A stretch of 60,000 bases of DNA, taken from assembly GCF_000003815.2 (NCBI RefSeq), contig NC_049994.1, positions 13,800,284 through 13,860,283 of the forward strand, in the 5' to 3' direction. This document shows positions 1 through 10,155 of this stretch, piece by piece (the stretch's first letter is position 1; each line of letters starts with the position of its first letter). The notes beneath the pieces are model-generated. The model was not told the origin of the DNA. It worked only from the letters and a program-made list of their open reading frames with translations, and made no database searches. Both the position numbers and the translations under genes were made by a program. This stretch comes from Branchiostoma floridae (taxonomy: Eukaryota; Chordata; Leptocardii; Amphioxiformes; Branchiostomatidae).

Positions 1-377
1 TTTCATTTCCCTCAATTACAATGGCTACTTTGCTCTGTCGGGAACATTAGGCAGCTTTTTGAAGCCTTACCTCACAGACTAGTAACGGCTCAGATGAGTT
101 TTCAGTTGACTCACAACTGGCAGACGTATGTTATGTACAGTGAATAGCTTTGTCTGCTTGGTAAGTCATCGGAAATAGGGTTCTTACAGAAAAGTCTCAA
201 GTACGTCCACGTGACAGACTTTGGTTGTAGAGTCCATTCAGACAGCTTAGAAGGCAGCTATGGAGTTACTGAAGCTTCAGCCAGGTCAATGACCGGAAAA
301 TTGTGTTATTATAGGAACGTACATTCGTGTGCATGGTCAAGGTGACCTTGAGAAACCAGTAAGAACTTTTGACCAAT
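1..377. other. No gene seen
   Basis: All frames are broken by frequent stops and no repeat copy recurs elsewhere in the window. I see nothing specific before the regulatory cluster that starts near 378. Confidence 0.5.
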
Positions 378-426
378 TGCTGACGTCACGTATCCGCAGG
401 ATCACGTGTTAATACGATCACGTGTC
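378..426. promoter_or_regulatory. CRE and paired E-box cluster
   Basis: A perfect CRE palindrome TGACGTCA lies at 381-388. It is followed by two CACGTG E-boxes at 403-408 and 419-424, both inside the same 10-mer GATCACGTGT, with starts 16 bp apart. CREs are bound by CREB/ATF factors and CACGTG by bHLH-ZIP factors such as USF, MITF or Myc. The repeat of the 10-mer at this spacing is unlikely by chance, but no TSS or first exon is evident nearby, so function is inferred. Confidence 0.35.
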
Positions 427-1060
427 TGTAACTCTCACGAATTAACATTCTGAAGTGATTGGTCATCAGGATTTATTCTGAAAAAGGCGACAGTGGTCGT
501 TGAAAATTTGATTCTTGTATATCTTTGTGTTGGAAGAAAGTTTATTATTGTCATTCTACCATGATTACTAATTTACTACCAACACAGACGTGCTTCCATT
601 ATGATTTAATAAATCCTTTAAGCTTTGGACCGCCACACGCAGTGGATCGAATGTTACTACATCTACATTTTGCATTTTTGATAGTACTGTACCCTGAATA
701 AAAGTTTCTGAAAAAATTTATTTCTTAACTTACTCATACTTAATCTAGCTATCGGTCATTGTTGTTCGCATATCCAAAGCGAACTGCGTTGAAATGAGGC
801 CCAAGTGTAGTCTATGTGAAAAGCATAGTTGAGTTTTGCTTCATTGAGTTAAACGCAAAAAGGCCTCTACCCGAAATTGGCGTCATTGCTTTTACAAGCT
901 CACACGTTGACTGGTTGAGTGGCCCGAAAGACGGACAAGGTCAATACCAGAGGAATCCCAGGCCGCTCGAAGTTGCCAAGGTCATGTAAGAATCATCACG
1001 ACTTGCCGGCTGCTGATTACGTCGACAAAGTCGTTTAACGGCAGCTCACTGGTGAGTCAA
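427..1060. other. No gene seen
   Basis: AT-rich, with stops in every frame. An AATAAA polyadenylation-type signal sits near 697 on the plus strand, but no transcript end can be assigned to it. A GTGAGT donor-like site occurs near 1051 without a credible coding exon before it. Confidence 0.4.
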
Positions 1061-1945
1061 GCTGCTCGATTAATCATCATGTCAACCAGCTTCATCTGGG
1101 CAGCAAGGTTATGTTAAAAGAATAGCAATGATGAAAGTGACGAGGCGTGGCGTAACTGGTAAAGCGTTCGGTTCGGAACCTAGAGGTTCTGAGTTCGATC
1201 CCCACCGTGCCCCGCTTCGGCGTTGTGCCCTTGGGGAACGACCTTCCTCACTTCACCCAGGTCTAAAAATGGGTACCTGACTTCGGTCGGGGAGGTAAAA
1301 GGACTACCTTTACCTTCTGTCTGTACCGTGTATGTGGCACTGTTGATATAAGTCACAAAAACTTGAGTGCAGTGCCACATTGTCCCCGTCTGTCCAAAAG
1401 CAAATATAAAAAAAAGCGACGAAATATTGCATAACTCAGGTTTCATAAGCAGGAAGTAGAAATTGGTGACATCATAGCTCACTGTGATATGGAAAAAAAC
1501 TGCATATGAAAGCTTTCGTTTATTTTACCCCGTTGAATCAAGCTGCTTCATTAATCATCGTGTCAACCGGCTTCATCTGGGCAGCAAGGTTATGTTTACT
1601 TAAAAGAATAAAAGTTCTTGCCCGAGGTCTAATTGCCACATGTAACATACAGAATAACTGGTAAACATGCAAAAAATAAAAGACTTTGGTATCGATAGCA
1701 ATGGTGACAAGTAGAAACAAGTGGCTATTCTAGTGATGATATATACTGCTGAGGGATGCATTTGGGGTTTGACTTCTTTTTTGGAAGCACTGGAAGATGA
1801 AGTGTATAGCGATGACGAAAGAGTAAAAAGATTACACAACTTACTATCGACACTTAGGTTTCACAAACAGGAAGTAGAAATTGATTATATCATCGCTCAT
1901 TGTGACATAAACAAACCAACGGCATATGAAAGATTTAGTCCATGT
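1061..1945 (+). repeat. Diverged tandem duplication, two units
   Basis: Unit A (about 1061-1520) and unit B (about 1533-1945) share two blocks. The first is 1064-1125 versus 1535-1600, containing CATCTGGGCAGCAAGGTTATG. The second is 1440-1510 versus 1858-1935, containing CAGGAAGTAGAAATTG. Unit A has a SINE inserted at 1144-1412 and lacks roughly 200 bp present in B. In the second block most differences between A and B fall at third codon positions of one plus-strand frame, which suggests the ancestral unit was coding. Confidence 0.7.
1134..1422 (+). mobile_element. tRNA-derived SINE with target-site duplications
   Basis: The element spans about 1144-1412. Its head carries an RNA polymerase III A box (TGGCGTAACTGG, 1148-1159) and a B box (GAGTTCGATCC, 1191-1201), the internal promoter of tRNA genes and tRNA-derived SINEs. 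The middle is a unique body. The 3' end has an 11-bp hairpin (1332-1342 with 1370-1380), then a short A-rich tail. It is flanked by 10-bp direct repeats AAAGTGACGA (1134-1143) and AAAGCGACGA (1413-1422) differing by one base, as expected for LINE-mediated target-primed insertion. It sits inside unit A of a duplicated segment whose unit B lacks it. The 3' hairpin and loop recur at 35.1 and 35.4 kb, pointing to a shared LINE tail. Confidence 0.85.
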
Positions 1946-1957
1946 CCGCCCGTTTAG
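1721..1957 (+). CDS. Hypothetical coding-like ORF, duplicated
   Basis: This 78-codon ORF is not recognised as any family. Its second half is acidic then hydrophilic (EALEDEVYSDDERVKRL, then LRFHKQEVEIDYIIAHCD) and looks more protein-like than the surrounding sequence. The homologous stretch at 1445-1505 in unit A encodes LRFHKQEVEIGDIIAHCDM. Between the copies the Lys, Ile, His and Asp codons differ mainly at silent positions, and the reading frame is kept across this block. Unit A is otherwise broken by a SINE and a deletion, so it is a pseudo-copy. The apparent start is near a GTG/ATG pair and may not be real; the segment could be an exon whose acceptor lies in the pyrimidine-rich stretch near 1775. 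No partner exons were found. Confidence 0.35.
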   Translation: MAILVMIYTAEGCIWGLTSFLEALEDEVYSDDERVKRLHNLLSTLRFHKQEVEIDYIIAHCDINKPTAYERFSPCPPV

Positions 1958-2750
1958 ATAAGACATGAAATAATTTACACAAGCACACGTAACAATTAGA
2001 AACCATTGTGATTCCAGGCAGTCGTTGCTTGACCTTTGAGGAATGTGGAATTAGTCATTAGCCTCCTTGACGGACGTATCCTGTGAGGTCCAATACGGCA
2101 TAACTGGCTGGGTCTTAGTCACATGAGCTACCGTAGACAGGACGGCGCGGCATATTGGCAGCACGGGCCACTCACGTTTCCTAAAGTTGCTTTGAAAGCG
2201 TCAACCGTCGAATACAAATGCGAAAACGAATAGCAAGTTAAATATGCTTGTCTCAAACTAGTAGCATGTAGGACCTGTCTTTGGAAGATAAAATTGCTGC
2301 TATTCAATTAAGTACCCACTCATATAGAATGTAAACCTTGTCGTTTTTTGCCATTTCCAAACATATCCATCGTACTACTGTTCGTCGTCTGAATTAGAAT
2401 GGAAAATGGCAGTTGAAATGGTGAACACAGGATACGCTTGGTAGAGGGCGGTAGATGACTTTTTCAATACATATCACGAACATAAAAGTATAATTTAAAG
2501 CTGGTCATTTGTAATTGTACAGCCGGATTTTTGCCGCAGACACTCACGGTCACGGGGTCAACAACGGAAGATGCTATTAATTCAAGTGGATGTCTATTAT
2601 TTGGCCTGTGTCTCTGTCTAGTGACATTGTCAGTGAGTGGTCAATGGACACATGTAATGTGAATCAAACTCTCATTTGATGAATGAACTACAATTAATTG
2701 AGACATATGAGAACCAGCAAAGCAATTTCTAGCTTGCTCTTACTGGCAGG
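1958..2750. other. No gene seen
   Basis: No supported coding or repeat feature. A short stretch at 2655-2715 weakly resembles 3785-3845 (shared GTGAATCAAA and AACTAYAATTA words), possibly an old repeat. Confidence 0.4.
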
Positions 2751-2754
2751 GATT

Positions 2755-2897
2755 CAGGCATTAGTCAGTACTTGGAACAGGCTTCCAGACAGTGTCAGAG
2801 ACATCACCTCAAAGCTTTTAAGACTCGTGCACATCGCCACCTCCTCACGGCGCAAGAACACTTGTCAGCTGTGAACAAGCTTCATAGCCTATCTTAG
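2755..2897 (+). pseudogene. Non-LTR retrotransposon RT C-terminus fragment
   Basis: The plus strand encodes STWNRLPDSVRDITS, followed after a one-base frameshift near 2810 by KAFKTRAHRHLL and a stop at 2895-2897. The motif W-N-x-L-P-x-S-V-R followed by a short S-F-K-T-R helix is typical of the extreme C-terminus of reverse transcriptases in CR1, RTE and related non-LTR retrotransposons. In a live element it follows the RT thumb and precedes the 3' UTR. Only about 45 residues remain, there is no RT catalytic core, and the frame is broken. It is therefore a 5'-truncated dead copy. Family assignment beyond non-LTR is not possible from this fragment. Confidence 0.65.
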
Positions 2898-4980
2898 CGA
2901 GCATCTCTATTAAAGGCTATTGGCCACTAAAACATGTTATAGGAAAACAAAAGTCTCAATATTTTGCGGAGGCGTTAGATCTTTGAACTCCTGTTTGTTT
3001 TTGGAATTTTTTTGTAGGTTGTAGCAAGGGTTGTAGTAATATTGTAATCCCGTAGAGACTGCGTAAATAACAGTCTACACACCTGCCACCTTTGTTCCCG
3101 TAAGACGAGCAGAAGCCGTTCGTAAAAGCATTGCTTCGGGTAGATGGACCAGAGTCTTAATGGAAGGCCGAGGTGAAACATGTTTTCGATGTCAAGGTAA
3201 AAATAAGGGTCAACTTCGGCAATATTTATATTCATCCATATTCGGTTGGATATTGCGTGTAACATTAACAATATTTGCAACAACATCAAATAGCCATCCT
3301 TTTCTATTGTATTTAATTGCCCCAAATACTTTCATTCAGATCAGCTCAAGCATTTTCTATCTTCAGCTGCAGTACTTTGGTACAGGCTGTCCTAGTCATG
3401 AGGTTCAAGTTAGAGATAGACAGAAATTGACATGCGAATAAAATGTTTCCTTCAGTATGTACTGTCAGCGACAGTGTACTGTAACTACTGCTCAGACTGT
3501 GAATAATACTGAAGACTAAAATGCATGTATTTGACCGTCACCGTCGCATGCAAATACTATCTTGTTACGTAGAAGTATTAGACGAATCTTCATTAACATT
3601 GTGTGATTTGATCACATATAATTGCCTAAAAGTGATTGGGAAGATGGTGTCACCGTAAAGATCGGACTAGTGGGAGGGACATGAAGCTTAAGTGTCAGGC
3701 ATAGCAAGGTTATTAATTCAATGTAAAATGTTGCGTAATCACATTTTGTTTTGTTCTATATATATTCTGCCTATGTTATTCACGTGAAATGTGAATCAAA
3801 GCCTTATTTGCATAATTAATAAACTATAATTGAACAAGATGAACGAGAAACTGTATATTTCATAGAGACGCGAAATTCTTCGCGACAAGTTCTTCGAAAT
3901 AATGTTTGTTGCAGTAGTCACAGTGGCCATTGGTTTTATCCTATCAGTATGTTTTGGTCAAGCATTGCAATGGGAGTTGATTTAAAAATATGTATCTATA
4001 GATCAAAAAGAAACAGTAAAATGAATACTTAACACGCCTGGAGGAACTTTTCAAATGATCTTCGACAGAAAAGTTGCTATTTATAGTTTCCAGGCAACGA
4101 GCCAACTGAAAGAGTTGTTCAATATCGGCGTTCACCGGGTGAGCACTGAGTCTTGTTGATTTTTATAGCAGCAATGCCTCGCGTGTTAAGTACTTATTTT
4201 TTATTATTTGATTATGGTAATGTGCATGTTATCATTATTGTATTTAGAAAGGTTAAGCCTATGCAATATGTAGAGCCTTACATATTGTTTATTCAGAAAT
4301 GAATGCGGGCAAGGCTCAATGATTATACTTTCCAAACATACTTGTTGCAGAAGGAAGGTGCTCTTCGTTTGCGCTAATTGCTTCATTCAATGTGCAGTGA
4401 CTGTTTTGCATGAATGAAAAGGCGAGAAGATAATTGCATTAACATATCTGATTATTTTCATTTATTATTTCGAGCCTGTGCCTGATTACCCTTGCCGTTG
4501 AATTCCCTGCTCGTAATAGATCATTTTTGCTAGGCCATCCACGTATATCGACCGACATCGCTGAATACAAAACTGGTCACATCCCCAGAATTACCATCCG
4601 GCCTCTTGTCGATAAGGAAAAAGGGCAATTCTACTCTCACTTTCATTTCCTCTTCAATTCCATCATATATCGCAAAGGATGGATAGCAAGATGACGTATG
4701 CTACTTGAGAAGCCATACGTTTTCTACGTATACGTCTATTTTTGTATTATTATGAAGGAAAAACAATGCAAAAGAACAAAGATCAATAAGCGGATTGTAA
4801 TGGAAGATGATTTTTTTTAGTATCTCTTATGATCGCTAGTTCCTAAAAACACTGTGACGCACCATTTAATCTCATTAGAAGATGCAACCTCGCAACCTAA
4901 CACCTGCGACAGTCTCAGAATAGCGATGAAGACCTTTTCTCCATCTTAGATGTGCAAATTAGCATCGTGCTGTGTTTGAA
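2898..4980. other. No gene seen, 2.1 kb
   Basis: AT-rich, low coding potential on both strands. Small ORFs up to 116 codons (for example on the minus strand at 2975-3325) lack recognisable domains, repeats or splice context. No inverted-repeat element with clear ends was found. Confidence 0.45.
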
Positions 4981-5299
4981 ATTGCGTACCGTGTACCCCG
5001 GTACAGGTAAAACCGCGGCTCGCGCCACCCTCTCAGCCCCGCAGCCGTTACTCCTCAGATCACAATCTCTCTCTGGGTAAGGCGTAAGATTCACAGTGTG
5101 TAATTTCTTTTTAGTAGAGCTGTATTTTTCCAAGCTTCTTTGTGGCATCTTCCGCCTTCTCCTTTACGCCGCACCTGCGCAGTTGGTGGAATCCAGGTTG
5201 TGCTATAGGCTGAGGGAGACTCCGCTTGACCTGCACTATCAACAGGCAACAGGGCGTCCGTGGATATAACATCGATATTTTTTTTTACTCCTTTCCTAG

Positions 5300-5587
5300 A
5301 TCAGATCCTCCATGCCTTTCCCTGGCAGATCATACGGTACATAACCACCTGATGGCAACGGCAGGGCCTGGCCTCTTCGGCAGCCGTACCGGGTAGCTCT
5401 GTCGCCCGCACGAGTTCTCTTACTGCTGTACACCGTGGCACACTACACCGCACGTCGATTGAAGCATCTTGTCCGTCGCCTCCGCCACATTTCCCCCCAG
5501 ATCATCAGGGGATCTTCTACCCGAGATTTGACGGCCTGATTAGAATGTAAGGCCGACGCTACCCCTCTGCCCTGACGTCGACAGGAG
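5300..5587 (+). other. Candidate noncoding or 5' UTR exon
   Basis: A strong acceptor-like site (long T/C tract ending CTTTCCTAG at 5299) is followed by 288 bp of GC- and CpG-rich sequence, ending at a near-consensus donor (CAGGAG then GTAAGAC, GT at 5588-5589). All three plus frames contain stops, so if spliced it would be a 5' UTR or lncRNA exon, not coding. The CpG-rich stretch begins upstream near 4980, which also holds donor-like sites near 5005 and 5077 (TACAG/GTAAAA, TCTGG/GTAAGG), so a promoter and first exon may lie there. No expression evidence is available; the base composition shift against the AT-rich flanks is the main support. Confidence 0.35.
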
Positions 5588-7144
5588 GTAAGACGAATGC
5601 GTTCCTTCGACTGAAATATGATATTGATATTTTGCTAAGGTTACGTCGAATGGAAGTTTTCCTTTTATGGATTGCTTGATTCAGGAGTTGCTTTGTGGAA
5701 CAGCTTCAGTCAAATCCAGTCGAAATGGAAAGGCGTGCCTATTGTGCCATGAAGATGGCCATTGCGCTATTTAGGTGTTCCCCTGTTACACTCAGAACAA
5801 GGCGCATTTTACGGAACTCATTTCGGTTTCTGATTGTGACTCGGTGCAATTTGGGTCTCCAAACGTCCGTGTCAGACGGATGGAGTGTCGACCTGTGTGT
5901 TACATTATTGAAACGGCTCGCCTTCCAACTCTTGTTCCCTGTAACAAGAAAATCACAAGCGGAAAACCTGTAGCTATGCCATGGTGAATACGGTGAGGAG
6001 AGTGTTGTGAAAAAAGGCTGCCTAGCGTGTTGACGTTGGCTGAGCTCCCATATGACGGAGAGAACCATTAATCCATGCCAGCACCATGTTTTATTCTACA
6101 CACGGGTCCCTGATCTACCCAATAACGCATAAACATTGTAACCGTATTGATGAAGCTAAAAGCCAATATGGACATCGTCCTTATCTCATACATTTTCGCC
6201 ATCTAATCTTCTTCATTCACCCATCACTGAGACCACAGGGGACGCTGAAAGAGACGGGTAAACGTGGACAATACTGTAGAAATTACGGAACACTCCCTTA
6301 CCAAGCCATTCATCTAAACTGACAGGTCGAAAAAAAACATCAGCAATTTGGTTCCCGCTTGAATGATAAACGCTGGATAAAGCGCGGTTTTCCGTGCCCA
6401 AAGGGGAGGACTCGCAACACGGCGAACGTAGAGTTAGAAATGATGAGAGAATTTTATTAATTAGGATAGCAGCGCCCCAGGGATATAACGATCGATCGGT
6501 ACATATATTGCGGAAGGTATATTTACTAAAGGGGTTACAATAAAAGACAGTTGATGGAGAGAGCTCAACGGCAAAATGAGGGACTTCATTTTAGAATGGG
6601 GTGGTTATTGCCTAGTCTTTCAAATGAATTGTTTTCAAATGGGTGGGTTATTTGCTTGTCTTTAGCCTTGAGCACCTCTGTACATTTTACAGAATTCACA
6701 AACATATATCTCTATGGTACTTTCTGTGATTACTATGGTTATTGCATGGTCTTTCAGATAGACTGTTTTCAATCTTTTTTGCCTTAAGCATCTTTCTATA
6801 GTTTAGGGAATACTTGTCTCTACGGTCCTCTACGTGATGACTAATACAATGAAACGCGTTTTCCATCACTGTTTACACGAAATAGAGTATCTTAATGGTC
6901 CGATCGATCCAAAATACATTTTGCAGTGTACTAGAATATGAATTGAATGAGGACAATGGCTTCCTTCGTTTGTATGGTCGCATGTATAGTAGGAACATTT
7001 CAACAACATCCAACAATTGATAAATGGAGTTGTAAAAGCTGATGCTACGGGGAATAATAAGTGCACGCCTTCTGAAGACCATGACGATGCACATCTAGGA
7101 GATCTCACAACTGAGAAGGATTCACATTGATGTATTGTAAAGAA
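5588..7144. other. No supported gene
   Basis: Overlapping ORFs on both strands at 5695-6068 (up to 109 codons) are open in three frames, which argues for chance openness. Direct echoes such as ATTGCCTAGTCTTTCAAATG/ATTTGCTTGTCTTTAG near 6600-6790 hint at diverged short repeats. The stretch ends at an assembly gap. Confidence 0.4.
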
Positions 7145-7414
7145 NNNNNNNNNNNNNNNNNNNNNNNNNNNNNNNNNNNNNNNNNNNNNNNNNNNNNNNN
7201 NNNNNNNNNNNNNNNNNNNNNNNNNNNNNNNNNNNNNNNNNNNNNNNNNNNNNNNNNNNNNNNNNNNNNNNNNNNNNNNNNNNNNNNNNNNNNNNNNNNN
7301 NNNNNNNNNNNNNNNNNNNNNNNNNNNNNNNNNNNNNNNNNNNNNNNNNNNNNNNNNNNNNNNNNNNNNNNNNNNNNNNNNNNNNNNNNNNNNNNNNNNN
7401 NNNNNNNNNNNNNN
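7145..7414. other. Assembly gap, 270 N
   Basis: A run of 270 unknown bases. The non-round length suggests an estimated gap size. Any ORF reported across it is artificial. Confidence 0.99.
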
Positions 7415-7970
7415 CAGGTCGCCATCTATAATAGCGCTTTCGCGTTGATTTTCATATCGCCTTTCTCAATATGGATGATAGTGTACGTGGCGAGGTCGAC
7501 GCCCTGATGTTGAGGTTGTACCCAAAGACATGGTAAAATGGCATATTCACGTTCCATATTGAAGTGGTGCTTATGATAGTATCTTGAATGTACACTGATG
7601 AAGATTATACCTCTCAGGTACATACTATAGAACAAGCTCTATCCAGGGTAATAGACTTACCTCAGAATAATGTTTTGCGCGTGCAGCGTGAACCAAGGCC
7701 ATGGCTGTATGTAAAAATATGCCATTGCACTATTTCAAACTGTACTGAGAGGTTGTAACTCTCTTTGAAAGATTTCAAGCCAAGACCCCGAAATATTTCA
7801 AACCAGCACCTCTCCCATATATGGTGGGTGTTATCCTTTGTTCTGAAATCGTTGCTGCCGAATCCTTCTTGGAATCCTTCAATATAACTATTATGAAATA
7901 TGTATGCTTGGACTTAAAGATTCGAATCGGCAAGCATATGCATTTCCTTTAATTTGCTAACAGTACATTT
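7415..7970. other. No gene seen
   Basis: No domain-bearing ORF. The 3' half may belong to the retroelement whose tail is recognisable from about 7975, but no coding remnant could be read. Confidence 0.35.
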
Positions 7971-7974
7971 CTAT

Positions 7975-8240
7975 AATTTCGACTTACTTCTTTATGATCA
8001 TGTACAGTTTCGATTATTTGTAGTGTTATGGTTTAATGGTGTAGTTTCAATTAATTTCATTTGTTGTTATTAATTAGCCTTGATTTATGTATAATCAGTT
8101 TCATCATTATTTAGATTATGTACATTACGTTTAATCACAGTTTGTGAGGGGGAGCCATGAAAAGCTGTACATGCTACTGTTTCCCCCTGCAGGTATTTGT
8201 TTTTAATTGTTGTATATGTGCTAAATAGATAAAATCAAAA
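7975..8240 (+). mobile_element. Retroelement 3' UTR with terminal hairpin
   Basis: An AT-rich stretch leads into a 7-bp G/C stem (AGGGGGA 8147-8153 with TCCCCCT 8182-8188) closed by a 28-nt loop containing GCCATGAAAAGCTG. An AT-rich tail ending TAGATAAAATC follows. I recall this tail as a common non-LTR retrotransposon 3' end in amphioxus. The layout (hairpin, then about 50 nt of AT-rich tail) resembles the retroposon tails at 1.3, 35.1 and 35.4 kb, though the sequence is different. Confidence 0.45.
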
Positions 8241-8459
8241 TATTCAGAACAGGGTATCCGTCGTTTAGCTATGGGGCTTTTGTAGAGAACAATCACGTAC
8301 TAAAACATTGACCCCCGGCTAAACAGAGCGAAGCAAACTTATCGATCTGTTTGATGTGAATCTAGATGGGATATACTGGCCGTGATGGTGATCCCATATG
8401 TAACCGTGTAACAATGTATGAAATGGAACACGATTTATCTTGTTTTACCTTGACGCATG

Positions 8460-8629
8460 TCTGTCACTGACTTTGAGTTCGCCCTATGTATGCTCTCTGT
8501 TAACTCAAATTCCTGATTTGATTTTCGATTATCTTTCTGTTGGTATATTTTGTATTATTCTAATATGGACTCTAGACAGAGTTGTGATGTATCACTAATG
8601 GAGATCAAAATAGACCAAACCAAACCAAA
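8460..8629 (+). mobile_element. Second retroelement 3' end with repeated ACCAA tail
   Basis: The stretch ends GGAGATCAAAATAGACCAAACC followed by two more ACCAA-type units, a simple-repeat tail as found at the 3' ends of CR1-like elements. Upstream is non-coding AT-rich sequence with a short CTCTAGACAGAG palindrome-like core at about 8569. It directly abuts the repeat at 8640-8775, so two elements are stacked. No RT coding part remains. Confidence 0.35.
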
Positions 8630-8639
8630 CTACGTCGAT

Positions 8640-8775
8640 GTAAGTTAGCCATCCAGGTAATAAGATACGCCAAAAAGTAGCTAGTTACTCAAGCAACTGG
8701 ATATGGTTTTGAAACGGTCAGACGTTTCGGATAGAATCCACTATCCTTCGTCAGTGACACAAACCAAACTAAACT
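8640..8775 (-). mobile_element. Repeat with hammerhead-ribozyme-like core, copy 1
   Basis: On the minus strand the core reads CTGACGA (8754-8748), a 6-bp stem II GGATAG/CTATCC with loop TGGATT, then GAAAC (8728-8724). A 3-bp stem III ACG/CGT closes a 6-nt loop, and position 17 is U at 8713. All invariant hammerhead core bases are present; U7 is C, which is allowed, and there is one extra A between A9 and stem II. Stem I is weak: a terminal U-A pair and AAACC/GGTTT separated by a bulge. The homologous plus-strand copy at 41.4 kb has a different stem II that still pairs. Penelope-like retroelements are known to carry hammerheads in their terminal repeats, so this is probably such a terminal repeat. 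Activity is not shown. Confidence 0.6.
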
Positions 8776-10052
8776 ACACTAGGCCTGAGCAGCCTGGCAT
8801 TGCACATCAGGAAACATGTTGTGATATTGCCATTCTCAATCATGAATACTCTGAGATCAATAAACGCGTGCAAGACAATTCAGGCTATCTTGACAGATAT
8901 GTATATATTTATATGGGTTATTTCTAAAGCTTGAAGCGTGTTTGAATGCTTCTGCTTTATTATTGGTGATTTAGGTAAAGAAGCCACCAACCCTTCTGAA
9001 GTACACTTGTAATGCATTTTGGTTACCAAAGTATGGCAATAAAAAGAAACCAGAGCAGGTTTGGTAGATAAGAAAATCGGTAAATGTAGCTATTAGTGAT
9101 CTACGGAAATCAGTTTCTGGCTTCTGGTTAAGCCAACACAGTCCTTTATTGCATCATTACGCGCGTTATCCTTAATATGACATACCTGTAGTTGACAACT
9201 CTTCTAGTTTACCTGCAAAATGAAACACGGAGTTGATTTTATTGTCCTCAATAGTTTAGGGGATGATCTGAGTCTATCAAAGCGGCGCTGTGATCATGAG
9301 TACTAACATATCACAGAAATAATGACTGCAATGGAGCTTCGGCGTAAACAACAGATGGAACCTCCCTCTTTTTTTAACTGTGCTTAATTCTATTGTTACA
9401 TTAGAACATATACCTACGATTCATAAATATACACATTGTCTTTACAGAAGTAATGTTTTCTGCCTAACTGAACATTTCTTTGTGGCATTTTGCCAAAACG
9501 TGCTGATTGTAGATAGATTGGCAGAAGTTCTTGAATCTGAAAATCTTGTTTACCGTTGGCTGATCGTACTAGACAAAACTTAACGCTAATTATACCTCCC
9601 CCATGTATCCTTTGAACCCTTGCCTCGTCTTCCCTTTAGGTCAACCTTGGCTTGATCCCTCACCAAAACGGAGTGCTGTGTATGTTTTTATGGTAGAACG
9701 GAGTACTGTGTATGTTTTTATATGTTGTATAGATAAGAAATAGTTCTCTTCCGAGTTTGCTAATGCGTTTTTGTCAAGTCAAGGCTACAAAAAATATGAC
9801 ATTGTGCACCGCATGATGAAATATGCACATTTACATGGGAAGGCAATCTTCCCGTACCCATCAGCTAAATTACGTAAGACATTAACAAATGTGTTCAAAT
9901 TTTCAAGAAGGAATATAAATATTAAAAGTTGAGGTACCTTATCATGGCATTTGTTCCACTTCATACAGTTTAACGCGTCTATTGATATTTTTAAGAAGAA
10001 TTAGGCTGTTTAAAACTAAGGTATTTAATTAAGGCATTACATATTGTTCATC
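8776..10052. other. No gene seen, short direct repeat only
   Basis: No convincing ORF. A 25-30 bp direct duplication lies at about 9668-9722 (twice CGGAGTRCTGTGTATGTTTT). The rest is AT-rich single-copy-looking sequence. Confidence 0.4.
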
Positions 10053-10091
10053 CATATATATATATATAGCGTTATATATATATATATAGCG

Positions 10092-10152
<61 letters not shown>
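10053..10152. repeat. TA microsatellite with GCG interruptions
   Basis: An alternating TA tract interrupted twice by the unit AGCGTTATA near 10079 and 10089-10095, then uninterrupted to 10152. It can extrude as cruciform DNA and is a likely length-variable locus. Confidence 0.95.

Positions 10153-10155
<3 letters not shown>

Noticed and set aside
2655-3845. Possible diverged repeat between 2655-2715 and 3785-3845
   Set aside because: Similarity is limited to short AT-rich words and could be chance.
5695-6068. Overlapping ORFs of 70-109 codons on both strands
   Set aside because: Three frames open together over the same stretch, with no protein family recognisable.
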